Translations under genes and position numbers: made by a program
Notes under the pieces: generated by a model
What the model was told of the DNA's origin: nothing
What the model saw: only the letters and a program-made list of their open reading frames with translations
Database searches by the model: none
NCBI RefSeq assembly: GCF_963666675.1
Contig: NZ_OY762929.1
Location: 62,001 to 126,000, forward strand
Direction of reading: 5' to 3'
Origin: an uncultured Desulfobacter sp.
GTDB taxonomy: Bacteria > Desulfobacterota > Desulfobacteria > Desulfobacterales > Desulfobacteraceae
Length of the DNA stretch: 64,000 nt
Part shown: one piece after another, positions 1 to 8,540 of the stretch
Numbering within the stretch: the stretch's first letter is position 1
Layout: the number at the start of each line of letters is the position of its first letter

Positions 1-2
1 TT

Positions 3-296
3 TTAGGCGCTTCCCTGATATCCGGCCCCATGCTACTCTGCTTTTTTACGGCGGTTTCCACAGCCTTGATGGTCAGCAATATCCGTTTTGCTCATTTGGG
101 CCGGGTTATTCTTAAAAAAACGCCTAAACCCATTTTTTTCTTGATTTCCGCCACAATTATTGTGGTTTTAGCCTATATCCTTAAAACGAAAAATATCCAT
201 ATGTTCGGCTATCTTCTCCTGGCGTCCGTGGTTTTTTATCTGGCCGCAGGCAGGATCTGGGCCCAAAAGATAAGTGCTTCGGGAACATCGGCCTGA
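3..296 (+). CDS. pssA: CDP-diacylglycerol-serine O-phosphatidyltransferase, C-terminal part (cut by window edge)
   Basis: The reading frame is open from base 3 and runs to TGA at 294-296, so the 5' part lies outside the window. The translated tail is hydrophobic with about three membrane segments. It contains the stretch ALMVSNIRF, which resembles the LMVS-IRYPSF block near the end of bacterial PssA enzymes of the CDP-alcohol phosphatidyltransferase family. Family knowledge: PssA joins CDP-diacylglycerol and serine to make phosphatidylserine, the precursor of phosphatidylethanolamine, at the inner membrane. The catalytic CDP-alcohol motif is not in view, so the assignment rests on the C-terminal block alone. 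It is convergent with the GntR-type gene that follows. Confidence 0.6.
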   Translation, partial: LGASLISGPMLLCFFTAVSTALMVSNIRFAHLGRVILKKTPKPIFFLISATIIVVLAYILKTKNIHMFGYLLLASVVFYLAAGRIWAQKISASGTSA

Positions 297-315
297 TTTG
301 ATTTTATAAAGGTGA

Positions 316-1107
316 TTACTGCAGGGTGTCCGGAAGGGGCTGGGACAAGAGTTCTGTTTTACGGGTCATTTTTTTGTTGAACCGGGCCACATGGTCCATG
401 ATCAGGTCGGCGGCCTCTCTGCCGTTGCCGGATTTAAGGGCTTCGATAATTTTTTTAAAATCATTGAGGTTTTCACGGGTGCGCTCTTTGTTCATGGGCA
501 GGTAGTATCCATAATATTCATGGATATTGGCGTGGATGCTCTGCAGGAGCAGCTGAAATATCGGGTTGCCGGACATGGTGCCGATATAGGCGTGCATGGC
601 TTCATCGGTTTTTAGAAAATTTTCCCAGTCCCCGTTTTCATAGTGTTGCCGGGCCTGTTCGTAAAACGCTTCCATTGTTTTGATGTCTTCGGGCACGGCC
701 CGCTGGGCCGCCAGTTCCACAATGGCCCCTTCAATCTTGATTCTGAATTCGGCCAGATGATCCGGAGAGACTTTGCCCGAGCGGATCAGCAGGGCAAGAG
801 ACTGCATTACAGGCTCCGCATCAATCTGTTTGACATAGGCGCCGCCGGCAACGCCGAGTTTTATCTGGATCAGCCCCTTTTGCTCCAGAACACGTAGGGC
901 TTCGCGCAGGGTGCCCCGGCTGGTGTTAAACATCTCTTTGAGCTCCCGCTCCGCAGGCAAACGGGTGTCGGGTTCAAGCCGGCCGCTTAGGATCGCCTCT
1001 TCGATCTGTTCTACAACATCCTGGAATACCCGGCTCTGTTTTGCCTTTTTGAATATGGCCGGTGCTTTGTTTGTTCCCCGGCGGTCTGTGGTGGTTTTTT
1101 TCCCCAT
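316..1107 (-). CDS. FadR/GntR-family transcriptional regulator with FCD domain
   Basis: 263 residues. Residues about 25-95 form a GntR winged helix with the hallmark LPAERELKEMFNTSRGTLRE and a wing ending in GGAYVKQ. Residues about 105-235 are the all-helical FCD ligand domain, including TDEAMHAYI, a region that in this family contributes metal and acid ligands. Members usually repress operons for organic-acid or fatty-acid use and release DNA when the acid binds. The gene lies 63 bp downstream of the YgiQ-type gene on the same strand, and no transporter or dehydrogenase that it obviously controls is adjacent, so the ligand is unknown. The start is ATG at 1107. Confidence 0.9.
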   Translation of the reverse strand: MGKKTTTDRRGTNKAPAIFKKAKQSRVFQDVVEQIEEAILSGRLEPDTRLPAERELKEMFNTSRGTLREALRVLEQKGLIQIKLGVAGGAYVKQIDAEPVMQSLALLIRSGKVSPDHLAEFRIKIEGAIVELAAQRAVPEDIKTMEAFYEQARQHYENGDWENFLKTDEAMHAYIGTMSGNPIFQLLLQSIHANIHEYYGYYLPMNKERTRENLNDFKKIIEALKSGNGREAADLIMDHVARFNKKMTRKTELLSQPLPDTLQ

Positions 1108-1170
1108 AGGCGTGTTAAATCATCTTGGGGCGGTTGTGTCAATTCATAAGTCGTGCCTGGACCAAGTCAT

Positions 1171-2964
1171 TTATCTGCGTCGGCGGTTTTTGGGGCCTTT
1201 TCCGGAAAATTTGCTTTGATTGCGGTTTTGCCGGAGTGGTGCCTGGGGGCGGCGGTCTGCTTTCCGGGTGACAATCTGTTTTTGCTTTTCTTTTGCCCGG
1301 GGATTTTTTTCCACAAACATGGGAATCATGGCAAACGGGTCCATACCGGTACAATACATTAAGGTGGAAAAGGTGGATGGTGTGGGGGTAAAGATCTGGA
1401 CCTGTTCCGGTGTGATGTGAAGTTCGTTTTGGGTAAAGGCCTTGAGCTCGTTCATCTCCCGCATGGTACAGCCGGGGTGGGCCGCGATCAGGTAATAGGT
1501 CAGGTATTGCTTTTTGTTCAGAGTTCTGCAGATACGGTCGAACCGGTGTTTAAATTCAACAAGGCTGTCCGTGCCGGGTTTTCCCATAAGCGCAAGTACA
1601 CTGGGAACACAATGTTCCGGTGCCAGTTTCATCTGGCCGGAGACATGGTCGGAAACAACCTGTTTTAGGTAGGCCTGGCCCTTTTGCTTGTCCATGAGGA
1701 TCAGGTCGTGGCGGATGCCTGAATTGAGAAATACTTTTTTGACACCTGCAAGTCGGCTGATTTCCTTGAGCAGGTCCATCTGGGGGCCATGATCCGGTGA
1801 CAGGGCGGGGCAGGGGGCCGGAAACAGGCAGCGCCGATGGGTGCAGGCGCCTTTTTTCAGCTTTTTTTCACACTCAAACCCGTACATGTTGGCCGTGGGG
1901 CCGCCCAGGTCAAAGATATAACCTTTAAAATCCTTGTCCCGGGTCATTTTTTTGGCTTCGGCAACGATGGACTTTTTGCTGCGCCATCTGACGGTACGCC
2001 CCTGGTGGACGGTGATGGCACAGAAATTACACTCCCCGTAACAGCCGTAATGGGTGGGAATGGAAAACCGGATGGTGTCCATGGCCCGGACATGGCCCTG
2101 GGCCTTGTAATAGGGGTGGACATCCCGCTGGAAATCTAAGTCATGAATCTCGTCCATCTCCTGGGTGGAACTGTACGGTGCCGGGGGATTCAGGACTAAA
2201 AAACGGTCCGCATGGGCCTGGCTCAGGGCCCGGGCGGTCGTGGGGTCGGTATTGTCGTAAAAGGTTTTAAAGCTTTGAATATATAAATTCTTATCTTTGA
2301 CGACCGCTTCATAGGCGGGCAGTTCTATGCCCTTGGGTGCTTTGGCGATATATCCGATACCTGCAATCTGTGTGACGGGATCTTGGTCGATCTCCTGTGT
2401 TGCTGCTTTCCGGTTATTCAGTGCCCGGGCCAGTTCCACGATGCTGGTATGGGCCATGCCGAACAACAGATAGTCTGCCTTGGCATCAAACAAAATGGAG
2501 CGCCGTATTTTATTGGACCAGAAATCATAATGGGCAATGCGACGAAGACTTGCTTCAATGCCCCCCAGCACAATGGGGACGGTGGGTTTGAAAAAGCGCC
2601 GCACAAGATTGGTGTATATAATGACTGCCCGGTCCGGCCGCCGTGTGTTTTCTCCGCCGGGGGTGTAGTCATCCCGCTTGCGCCGTTTTTTGGATGCCGT
2701 GTAATTGGCCACCATGGAATCCACGGCCCCGCCGGTGATGCCCCAGAAGAGCCGGGGTTCGCCTAACCGGGAGATGTCCCGGTCGTTTTCCGTGACCGGC
2801 TGGGCAATGATGCCAACGGTAAAGCCCTTTGATTCCAGGACCCGGCCAACGAGGCCGGCACCCATAAATGGTGAGTCAATGTATGTGTCGCCGGTGACAA
2901 GGATGATATCAAGCTGGTCAATGCCCCGGTGGTCAAGTTCTTTTCGGGTGGTGGGTAAAAACAT
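1171..2964 (-). CDS. ygiQ: YgiQ-family radical SAM protein
   Basis: 597 residues. The N-terminus (DIILVTGDTYIDSP) is typical of the YgiQ (UPF0313) family. The radical SAM cluster motif CX3CX2C is seen near residue 310 in HYGCYGECNFCAI. A further Cys-rich patch (CTHRRCLFPAPC) follows about 70 residues later, and the C-terminal 40 residues are basic and low-complexity. The family uses a [4Fe-4S] cluster and S-adenosylmethionine; its substrate is not established. The stop of the upstream MFS gene is only 3 bp away, so the two are likely co-transcribed. Confidence 0.9.
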   Translation of the reverse strand: MFLPTTRKELDHRGIDQLDIILVTGDTYIDSPFMGAGLVGRVLESKGFTVGIIAQPVTENDRDISRLGEPRLFWGITGGAVDSMVANYTASKKRRKRDDYTPGGENTRRPDRAVIIYTNLVRRFFKPTVPIVLGGIEASLRRIAHYDFWSNKIRRSILFDAKADYLLFGMAHTSIVELARALNNRKAATQEIDQDPVTQIAGIGYIAKAPKGIELPAYEAVVKDKNLYIQSFKTFYDNTDPTTARALSQAHADRFLVLNPPAPYSSTQEMDEIHDLDFQRDVHPYYKAQGHVRAMDTIRFSIPTHYGCYGECNFCAITVHQGRTVRWRSKKSIVAEAKKMTRDKDFKGYIFDLGGPTANMYGFECEKKLKKGACTHRRCLFPAPCPALSPDHGPQMDLLKEISRLAGVKKVFLNSGIRHDLILMDKQKGQAYLKQVVSDHVSGQMKLAPEHCVPSVLALMGKPGTDSLVEFKHRFDRICRTLNKKQYLTYYLIAAHPGCTMREMNELKAFTQNELHITPEQVQIFTPTPSTFSTLMYCTGMDPFAMIPMFVEKNPRAKEKQKQIVTRKADRRPQAPLRQNRNQSKFSGKGPKNRRRR

Positions 2965-2967
2965 AAA

Positions 2968-4389
2968 TCAGCGTTTCCGATTCGGGCCCGGGGTCTTTTC
3001 CACCCGGGCCATGGAGAACATAATGCCCACCACACTGAGCAGGGCAAAAATTATAAAAGCCGTGTGCATGGTTTGTAAAAAGCCCGGGGCGGTGGCCGTG
3101 CTGACTTTTGCATCACCCATGAACATACTCAGCAAAAGGGTGGTGATGGTCATGGCCGTGAGCATGCCGACACTGCGCATGGTGGCCACCAGGCTGGAGG
3201 CAATGCCGTAATGCCTTTGCCCCACAGATCCCATGACCGTGGTCATGTTGGGGGTGGAAAACAGGGCAAATCCAAGCCCCATGGTCACCAGTACCGTCAG
3301 CACATGCCGGATATCTGCATTCTGGTCAAGGAAGGCAGCAAATCCAAGCCCGGCCGCGCAGATGGCCATGCCCGCCGTGGATAATTTGGACGGTGATATT
3401 TTGTCTGACAGCGTGCCGGATAACGGTGAAAGCACCGCCTGAATGATAGGTTGGGCAACCAGTACAAATCCTGTGGCCTGGGCGGACATGCCTTTGACCA
3501 CCTGCAAATACAAGGAAAAGAAGAATGTCAGGCCGAATGAGGCGGCATAGTTGATCCATGTGGCGATGTTGCTGAACGCAAAGACCCGGTTCCTCAGGAG
3601 CAGGTGGATATCCAGAATGGGGAAAAGTTGCCGGTACTCAAACATTGTAAAAACAACCAGGCAGATTATGCCTGCCGCCATCAGATTGGGTGCCCAGGTA
3701 TCGCTTTTAAGGTGAGACACCCCGATGATCAGGCAGGATAGCGCCGCCATATAAATGATGCTGCCCATCCAGTCAAAGGGTTCCCCTGCGGCCTCCTTCC
3801 ATTCCCCCTTAAGCCGGGTCAGGGTTAAGACCAGGGCGGCCAGGGCCAGGGGGACAGAGGCAAAAAAGATCCACTGCCAGCCCAGCCAGGCGATCATAAT
3901 TCCGGCCAGGCTTGGACCGGCTGACAGTCCCAAATAAACACAGGCCACAATGATGCCCATGGCTTTGCCCCGTTTTTCCTTGGGCACCACAGAAGATAGA
4001 ATGGCCACGGAGGTAGAGACCGTACACGATACCCCAATGCCCTGCAAAAATCGAATGGCAATGAAAATGGTGATGGACGGTGAAAAGGGCAGCAGGATGG
4101 TGGCCAGGGCAAACAGGGCCACGCCCGACACAAATATTTTCTTTCTTCCGGTGATGTCGGCCAAGCGGCCCACGGGCAGAAGAAACAGGGTGACGGCCAG
4201 CATATATACCATTTCCACCAGGGCCAGCGACACGGCACTGGCTTCGTAGTGCTGCCCAATGGTCGGCAGGGCCACGCCAACCGCGGACATCATAAACGGT
4301 GCCAGAAACTGGACTGCAGAGACAATAAATATGGTGTGGCTGGTGGAAATTCGGGGATGAGGATGGGGCTTGGTCTTGCGAATTTTCAT
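2968..4389 (-). CDS. MFS transporter, DHA2 (EmrB/QacA-like) drug:H+ antiporter
   Basis: 473 residues, almost wholly hydrophobic, with about 14 predicted membrane spans. The loop 2-3 motif is seen as LLPVGRLADITGRKKIF (consensus GXLaDrxGrkxxl). Motif C is represented by GLSAGPSLAGIMIAWLGWQWIFF. Together these place it in the DHA2 14-span group of proton-driven multidrug exporters. It acts in the inner membrane. It heads a minus-strand pair with the YgiQ-type gene. No dedicated regulator is adjacent upstream. The substrate is not predictable from sequence. Confidence 0.88.
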   Translation of the reverse strand: MKIRKTKPHPHPRISTSHTIFIVSAVQFLAPFMMSAVGVALPTIGQHYEASAVSLALVEMVYMLAVTLFLLPVGRLADITGRKKIFVSGVALFALATILLPFSPSITIFIAIRFLQGIGVSCTVSTSVAILSSVVPKEKRGKAMGIIVACVYLGLSAGPSLAGIMIAWLGWQWIFFASVPLALAALVLTLTRLKGEWKEAAGEPFDWMGSIIYMAALSCLIIGVSHLKSDTWAPNLMAAGIICLVVFTMFEYRQLFPILDIHLLLRNRVFAFSNIATWINYAASFGLTFFFSLYLQVVKGMSAQATGFVLVAQPIIQAVLSPLSGTLSDKISPSKLSTAGMAICAAGLGFAAFLDQNADIRHVLTVLVTMGLGFALFSTPNMTTVMGSVGQRHYGIASSLVATMRSVGMLTAMTITTLLLSMFMGDAKVSTATAPGFLQTMHTAFIIFALLSVVGIMFSMARVEKTPGPNRKR

Positions 4390-4536
4390 CTCTTCCCTTT
4401 CCCGGCATTGTCAATTATCATGGTTCATTTCTCAAGTGTTGATTCGTCAATATAAGAAGTGGGCTCAGGAAGTCAAGGAGAGATGAATCTTTAGGACGGC
4501 CCTGACCTTACGGACACAACGGACGATGAAAAACAT

Positions 4537-4605
4537 TTTAACCACGGAAATCACAGAAGTCACCGAATTTTATTTTCAGTGTCTTCTGTGATTTCCGTGG
4601 TTAAA
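4537..4605. repeat. 23-bp perfect inverted repeat (hairpin)
   Basis: Left arm 4537-4559 and right arm 4583-4605 are perfect reverse complements over 23 bp (arm core ACCACGGAAATCACAGAAG) around a 23-base spacer. It sits 3 bp beyond the stop codon of the MotB-like gene, so it could stabilise or terminate that mRNA. From general knowledge, the wording CCACGGAAATCACAGAAG resembles dispersed intergenic repeats seen in many environmental proteobacteria. Confidence 0.85.
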
Positions 4606-4608
4606 CCT

Positions 4609-5343
4609 TTACGGTTGATCTGCTTTTTTAACCAGGGAGATTTCCACACGCCGGTTGGCTTCCCTGCCCAGAAAATGGGTGTTGTCTCCAATGGGCCGGT
4701 ACTGGCCGAAGCCCTCGATATTTATTCTTTCCGGGGCCACCCGGCACGCGATTAAGAATTTGGCGACACTCATGGCCCTTGCCGCGGACAGTTCCCAGTT
4801 GGAAGGGAATTGGGCCGTATGAATGGGGGTGTCGTCCGTATGGCCGGCAACAATGATTCTGTATCCGGATTCTGTGATGAAAAATGAGGCCAGATCCTTT
4901 AATGCGGGTTTGATATAATCCAAAAGCTTTGCCTGGCCCGAAGAAAAGCTGATGGACTCGCCAAGGGTCAGAACGAGTCTGTCTTTTTCGACTTGAACCG
5001 TGTAGTTTGAAAGATTTGATTTTTCCATCACCTGGTGCAACCGGTCTTCGATGTTGAGGAGATCCAGCTTGGCATCTTTGTTTTTTTTCACAGTTTTAAC
5101 CGGCTTGGCGGGCCGGCTGGGTGCCGCCGTGGGTACATGCTTAATTTGGGGGGGGCGGGGCATATGTGTCTGGCTGCTGTAAAGCATGATAAAAAAGGCC
5201 AGGATGAGGGTCATGATATCCAGCATTGCCCACAGACCGGCGTCTTCGGGCTCGCACGCCTCCACCAGGCGTTGGCGTTTGAGGCGCAGCCGCTTTAATT
5301 CCGACAGTTCAAGCTCAGATATAAGGTTTTTGGGGTTTGCCAT
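4609..5343 (-). CDS. MotB/OmpA-family stator-like protein
   Basis: 244 residues. The cytoplasmic N-terminus is basic. A single membrane span at about 38-57 carries Asp42 in AMLDIMTLILAFF, the position of the proton-binding Asp of MotB. A Pro/Lys-rich linker follows, then a C-terminal OmpA-like peptidoglycan-binding domain (about 115-240) with VAGHTDDTPI, NWELSAARAMSVAKFL and ANRRVEISLV. With the MotA-like gene 5 bp upstream it should form an ion-driven channel anchored to the cell wall. No flagellar genes are nearby, so flagellar stator and other roles (ZorAB- or TolQR-type) are both open; MotB is favoured by the Asp context. Confidence 0.85.
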   Translation of the reverse strand: MANPKNLISELELSELKRLRLKRQRLVEACEPEDAGLWAMLDIMTLILAFFIMLYSSQTHMPRPPQIKHVPTAAPSRPAKPVKTVKKNKDAKLDLLNIEDRLHQVMEKSNLSNYTVQVEKDRLVLTLGESISFSSGQAKLLDYIKPALKDLASFFITESGYRIIVAGHTDDTPIHTAQFPSNWELSAARAMSVAKFLIACRVAPERINIEGFGQYRPIGDNTHFLGREANRRVEISLVKKADQP

Positions 5344-5348
5344 AGACG

Positions 5349-6188
5349 TCAGCCTGCCATGGGTTCCTGCTTTTCAGAATGCGCATTGATACGGGGCAGC
5401 CTCACGGGGCGTATCTGAAGTTTTTTCCCCATGGTCCAGTCCTCCTGGAAATAATCGCCGATGCAGTATCTCAACCGGTACCCAATGGCTTTGGCATTGG
5501 TTTTGGTCGCAATATCCAGAATGCCTTCAATGATCAATGATAGCTCCATGGCGTCATGTTTTGTTTTTTCCGCCAATTTTTTGGCAATGGGAAGAAAAAT
5601 GACGTTGGCATAGAGCAGCCCGTAAAATGTTGTCAACAGGGCGGTGGCCACCCCTTTTCCGATCAGTTCCGCAGACCCCATATTGTTCAATACATTGATC
5701 AGGCCGATGATCGTTCCCACAAAACCGAATACCGGCATCAGCTTGATAAAGGTATTGATCAGGTCCGCCTGGGACTGCCGGGCCTGGAGGAAGTTGTCGT
5801 ATCTGCGCTCAAGGGTTTTAACAATGGTATATCGGTCAAACCCGTCTGCAACCATTTCAATGCCCATTTTCAAGAAGGGATTGTCAATTTTTTTTGCCTT
5901 TTCATCCAGAACAAGTTTTCCCTCCCGCCGCCGGATTGCGGCCAGCACTTCGATCTGTGTAATAAGGGCGTTCAGATTTGTCTTTTGCCCGGAAAATGCC
6001 TGGCGGATGTTAATAAAAAGATCTGAAAACAGACGCAACGGGTATGACACCAGCGCGCAGACAGATGCCCCGGTAAGGATAATCAAGTTACTTTTGATGT
6101 TTAAGACAATGGACGATAATTCGGATACGGTGCCCGACAGCAGTATAAACACGACGATGCCTGCGGCCGGAAGGGTTCTCTGGAGCAT
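5349..6188 (-). CDS. MotA/TolQ/ExbB-family proton channel protein
   Basis: 279 residues with four predicted membrane spans (about 5-20, 30-52, 160-182 and 192-215). The conserved MotA-ExbB signature is seen as LMPVFGFVGTIIGLINVL followed by GVATALLTTFYGLLYANVIFL. The middle cytoplasmic loop contains FLKMGIEMVADGFD, close to the MotA block before the third span. Family knowledge: MotA forms a ring around a MotB dimer and couples proton or sodium flow to torque. It is the first gene of a two-gene unit with the MotB-like gene. Confidence 0.86.
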   Translation of the reverse strand: MLQRTLPAAGIVVFILLSGTVSELSSIVLNIKSNLIILTGASVCALVSYPLRLFSDLFINIRQAFSGQKTNLNALITQIEVLAAIRRREGKLVLDEKAKKIDNPFLKMGIEMVADGFDRYTIVKTLERRYDNFLQARQSQADLINTFIKLMPVFGFVGTIIGLINVLNNMGSAELIGKGVATALLTTFYGLLYANVIFLPIAKKLAEKTKHDAMELSLIIEGILDIATKTNAKAIGYRLRYCIGDYFQEDWTMGKKLQIRPVRLPRINAHSEKQEPMAG

Positions 6189-6401
6189 GGGTTTCTCCCT
6201 GTCAAATGGTAAAAAAAAACAGATTTTACGATTATTTAAAGCATAAAACGTGCCTTTGGGTAAGCTGTTCTATTTACAGGCTGTGCGCTAATTTTGTGCA
6301 AAAGGAGAGGGAATAATTTTCCGGTTTAAGCAGAATTGCTTTCAGGACGACCCGGAAAGAATAGGCATGATCTTGATCAGGGGGGGGCGAGCAAAATCAC
6401 A

Positions 6402-6430
6402 GGCAGGCTGAACATCATGAACAGCCTGCC
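6402..6430 (-). terminator. Probable hairpin terminator after wtpA
   Basis: A 9-bp perfect stem (6402-6410 with 6422-6430, arm GGCAGGCTG) with an 11-base loop lies 25 bp beyond the wtpA stop. On the minus strand only a short T run (TTTT) follows at some distance, so it is a weak intrinsic terminator at best. Confidence 0.45.
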
Positions 6431-6454
6431 CATGCATTGGATTAAATTATAAAA

Positions 6455-7429
6455 TCAGTTTTTTACCTCAACAAGCCCTGAAATGGCCTGGGGCAGTTTT
6501 TGGGCCATCTCCTGGTCGGGGACCCATGTTGGAATAAATGGCGGCTGACCCATCTCTTTGAGGGTTTTTAACCCGTTTTCCGGGGAAAGCAGAAAGGCCA
6601 GAAAGGCTTCCGCCGCATCCGGATTGGGTGCATTTTTAATCATGGTGATACCGTAGGTGCAAGATTGTCCGGTTTTGGTGATCATGGTCCCGGGCTTTTT
6701 CCCGGTGACGTCAACCTGTGCCAGTTTGTAGAATCCGTCGTATTTGTAGTTGCCCAGGTTGATATGGTCGTCCAGGGTAACATATTTCAGGCCATGCTGG
6801 CTGGCCACGGAAAGGTATTCCCAGGCATAGTCCATGTGGCCGTCCTTAAGCAGCTTCACAAGCTCCTTGGCCTTGGGCACTACATTCTTTTCCGGGCGGT
6901 TGTCAATCAACTGCTGGCTGAGGCCCGGCTTGTCGTAAAATTTTTCGGCCAGTTGCAGCACCATTAAACTGCGGTACCCGCAAGGGTCGAGATTGGGATC
7001 TGAGTGCCCCCATACCACATCTTTTTTTAACAGAATTTTATACCAGTTATCGCTGGTGATTTCCTGGGCGTAACGGCTGCTGCCCGTGTAGCAAAGGACC
7101 AGTTGGTTGCTGGCAAACCGGATATTCCAATCCGCAAAGCCGGGGATAAGATTGCTGTCAATGACCTTGAAATCGGCCGACGCCATGATATCCGCTTTTT
7201 GGCCCTTGTCGGAAATCAGGCGGGCCATTTTGGTGGAACCGCCGGCTTCCCGAACGACGTCCACCTCAGGGTATTTTGCTTCAAAGGCTTTTTCAATTGC
7301 GGCAAAAGGAACGCTCAGGCTGCCGGCATGATAGATGGTCAACTTCCCGGAGGGTGCGGCCATACAGAGCCCGGGAAGAATTAAAAAAGATGCAAGGACA
7401 GGGATAAGATACCATGAATGGTTTTTCAT
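6455..7429 (-). CDS. wtpA: Tungstate/molybdate ABC transporter substrate-binding protein (WtpA type)
   Basis: 324 residues with a clear signal peptide (cleavage near residue 25 after LCMAA). The mature protein opens with KLTIYHAGSLSVPF, the oxyanion-binding start of the WtpA/ModA group, and carries ADIMASADF, FASNQLVLCYT and DPNLDPCGYRSLMVLQLAEKF, which match the WtpA subfamily. It should capture tungstate or molybdate in the periplasm. Strikingly, no permease or ATPase gene lies next to it on either side, so it must work with components encoded elsewhere. A GC-rich hairpin follows the stop. Confidence 0.88.
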   Translation of the reverse strand: MKNHSWYLIPVLASFLILPGLCMAAPSGKLTIYHAGSLSVPFAAIEKAFEAKYPEVDVVREAGGSTKMARLISDKGQKADIMASADFKVIDSNLIPGFADWNIRFASNQLVLCYTGSSRYAQEITSDNWYKILLKKDVVWGHSDPNLDPCGYRSLMVLQLAEKFYDKPGLSQQLIDNRPEKNVVPKAKELVKLLKDGHMDYAWEYLSVASQHGLKYVTLDDHINLGNYKYDGFYKLAQVDVTGKKPGTMITKTGQSCTYGITMIKNAPNPDAAEAFLAFLLSPENGLKTLKEMGQPPFIPTWVPDQEMAQKLPQAISGLVEVKN

Positions 7430-7670
7430 TGTTGTTTTCCTTTTTGTGGGTTGGATGATGGAGCGAAAAATTCACTAATAAGGTCATATTTTAAAGGCTA
7501 TCACGCAAAAATGCAACAGCTATACCGGCGCGGGTTTTAATGCGCCCAAAGAGATATTTTTTTGACTCTTTTTTATTTACAAAAGATGACAACCGTGCCG
7601 GTTTATGGCAGAATGTGCCGGTGTAAAAATAAGGATTTCCGGTGGATACCGGAGTTTAAGCAGAAAGGAT

Positions 7671-8114
7671 ATGACCGTGAGCAATCTTGACGCATTTCTG
7701 GACAAGCTCCAGGAGGAAATATTTGATGAGGCAAAAGAGGCCCTGGGCGAACGGGGATTTGACCGGTGGAGAAACCCCAAACACAACGGCCGTATGGAAA
7801 ACCCTGATGGATGGGCCCGGATCACCGGAGAGTGCGGGGATACCATGGAAATTTATCTTAAATTCAAGGACAACCACGTGGTTGATGCCTCTTATTTTAC
7901 GGATGGCTGCGCCTCATCCATGGTCAGCGGCTCCTTTGCCTCGGAACTGGCCCTGGGTAAAACCCCGGAGGAATTGACCGACATCACTGCGGACGACGTG
8001 CTTAACGCCATTGGCCGGCTGCCCGAAGATGACCTGCACTGCACCACCCTGGCGGCCCGTACCATCCAGGCCGCTTTGGACAATTACATGGGATCCATGG
8101 TAAAAAACGGCTGA
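7671..8114 (+). CDS. IscU/NifU-like iron-sulfur cluster assembly scaffold
   Basis: 147 residues from ATG 7671. This start is chosen because AGAAAGGAT stands directly upstream; an in-frame start at 7605 would add 22 residues unlike the family. The three scaffold cysteines are seen as Cys55 in GECGDTMEI (with Asp57), Cys80 in TDGCASSM and Cys124 in DLHCTTLAA, the same order as in IscU. Family knowledge: IscU-type proteins assemble [2Fe-2S] or [4Fe-4S] clusters from a cysteine desulfurase and hand them to apoproteins. The partner desulfurase gene is not in the window. This two-Ser variant (CASSM) belongs to a branch common in strict anaerobes. Confidence 0.85.
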   Translation: MTVSNLDAFLDKLQEEIFDEAKEALGERGFDRWRNPKHNGRMENPDGWARITGECGDTMEIYLKFKDNHVVDASYFTDGCASSMVSGSFASELALGKTPEELTDITADDVLNAIGRLPEDDLHCTTLAARTIQAALDNYMGSMVKNG

Positions 8115-8119
8115 TTTTT

Positions 8120-8440
8120 ATGGAAATTCGCCTTGATCTGAGCCGCCACTGCATCCAGACGGCGGCTCGCCTGAAGCTTGAACATCTGATCCAGCAGTGT
8201 CTGAAAGGACCGGATCAGGAAACCGAAGAGATGATTGAGGCCTTAACCCATTTTTTATCACACAATGATTTCGGTGAATTGCGCAGTCAAATTGATAGGG
8301 CCCGAAGATCCTTGGATGACTATCCTGACGCCCTTATGTCACTTGAGCGGCCTGATGACTTGATAACGCCCTTTTCCCGTCTGACCATTGGGCCTGACTC
8401 CTGTCTCCTGTTCCTACCCCGGACACCGCGATCTGCCTGA
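8120..8440 (+). CDS. Hypothetical protein, probably translated with the scaffold gene
   Basis: 106 residues starting 5 bp after the scaffold stop. The first 75 residues are helix-prone, with DQETEEMIEALTHFLSHNDFGELRSQID, and look like a genuine soluble alpha-helical domain; the last 30 residues are less protein-like. There is no clear ribosome site, which suggests translational coupling. I recognise no family. It ends 30 bp before a strong bidirectional terminator, which supports it being the last gene of the unit. Confidence 0.55.
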   Translation: MEIRLDLSRHCIQTAARLKLEHLIQQCLKGPDQETEEMIEALTHFLSHNDFGELRSQIDRARRSLDDYPDALMSLERPDDLITPFSRLTIGPDSCLLFLPRTPRSA

Positions 8441-8471
8441 CCTTTTTTATTTGCCCGGCAATCGCAAAAAA

Positions 8472-8508
8472 GGCGCGGGCCGTATTCGACCCGCGCCCGT
8501 CTTTTTTT
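8472..8508. terminator. Bidirectional intrinsic terminator
   Basis: Stem 8472-8482 (GGCGCGGGCCG) pairs with 8487-8497 with one mismatch around a 4-base loop. A T run (8501-8507) follows on the plus strand, and an A run (8466-8471) precedes it, giving T's on the minus strand. It serves the convergent scaffold unit and single-Cache gene. Confidence 0.85.
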
Positions 8509-8540
8509 GTCATTGGCGCCCGGCCGCTTTTAATCGTCTC

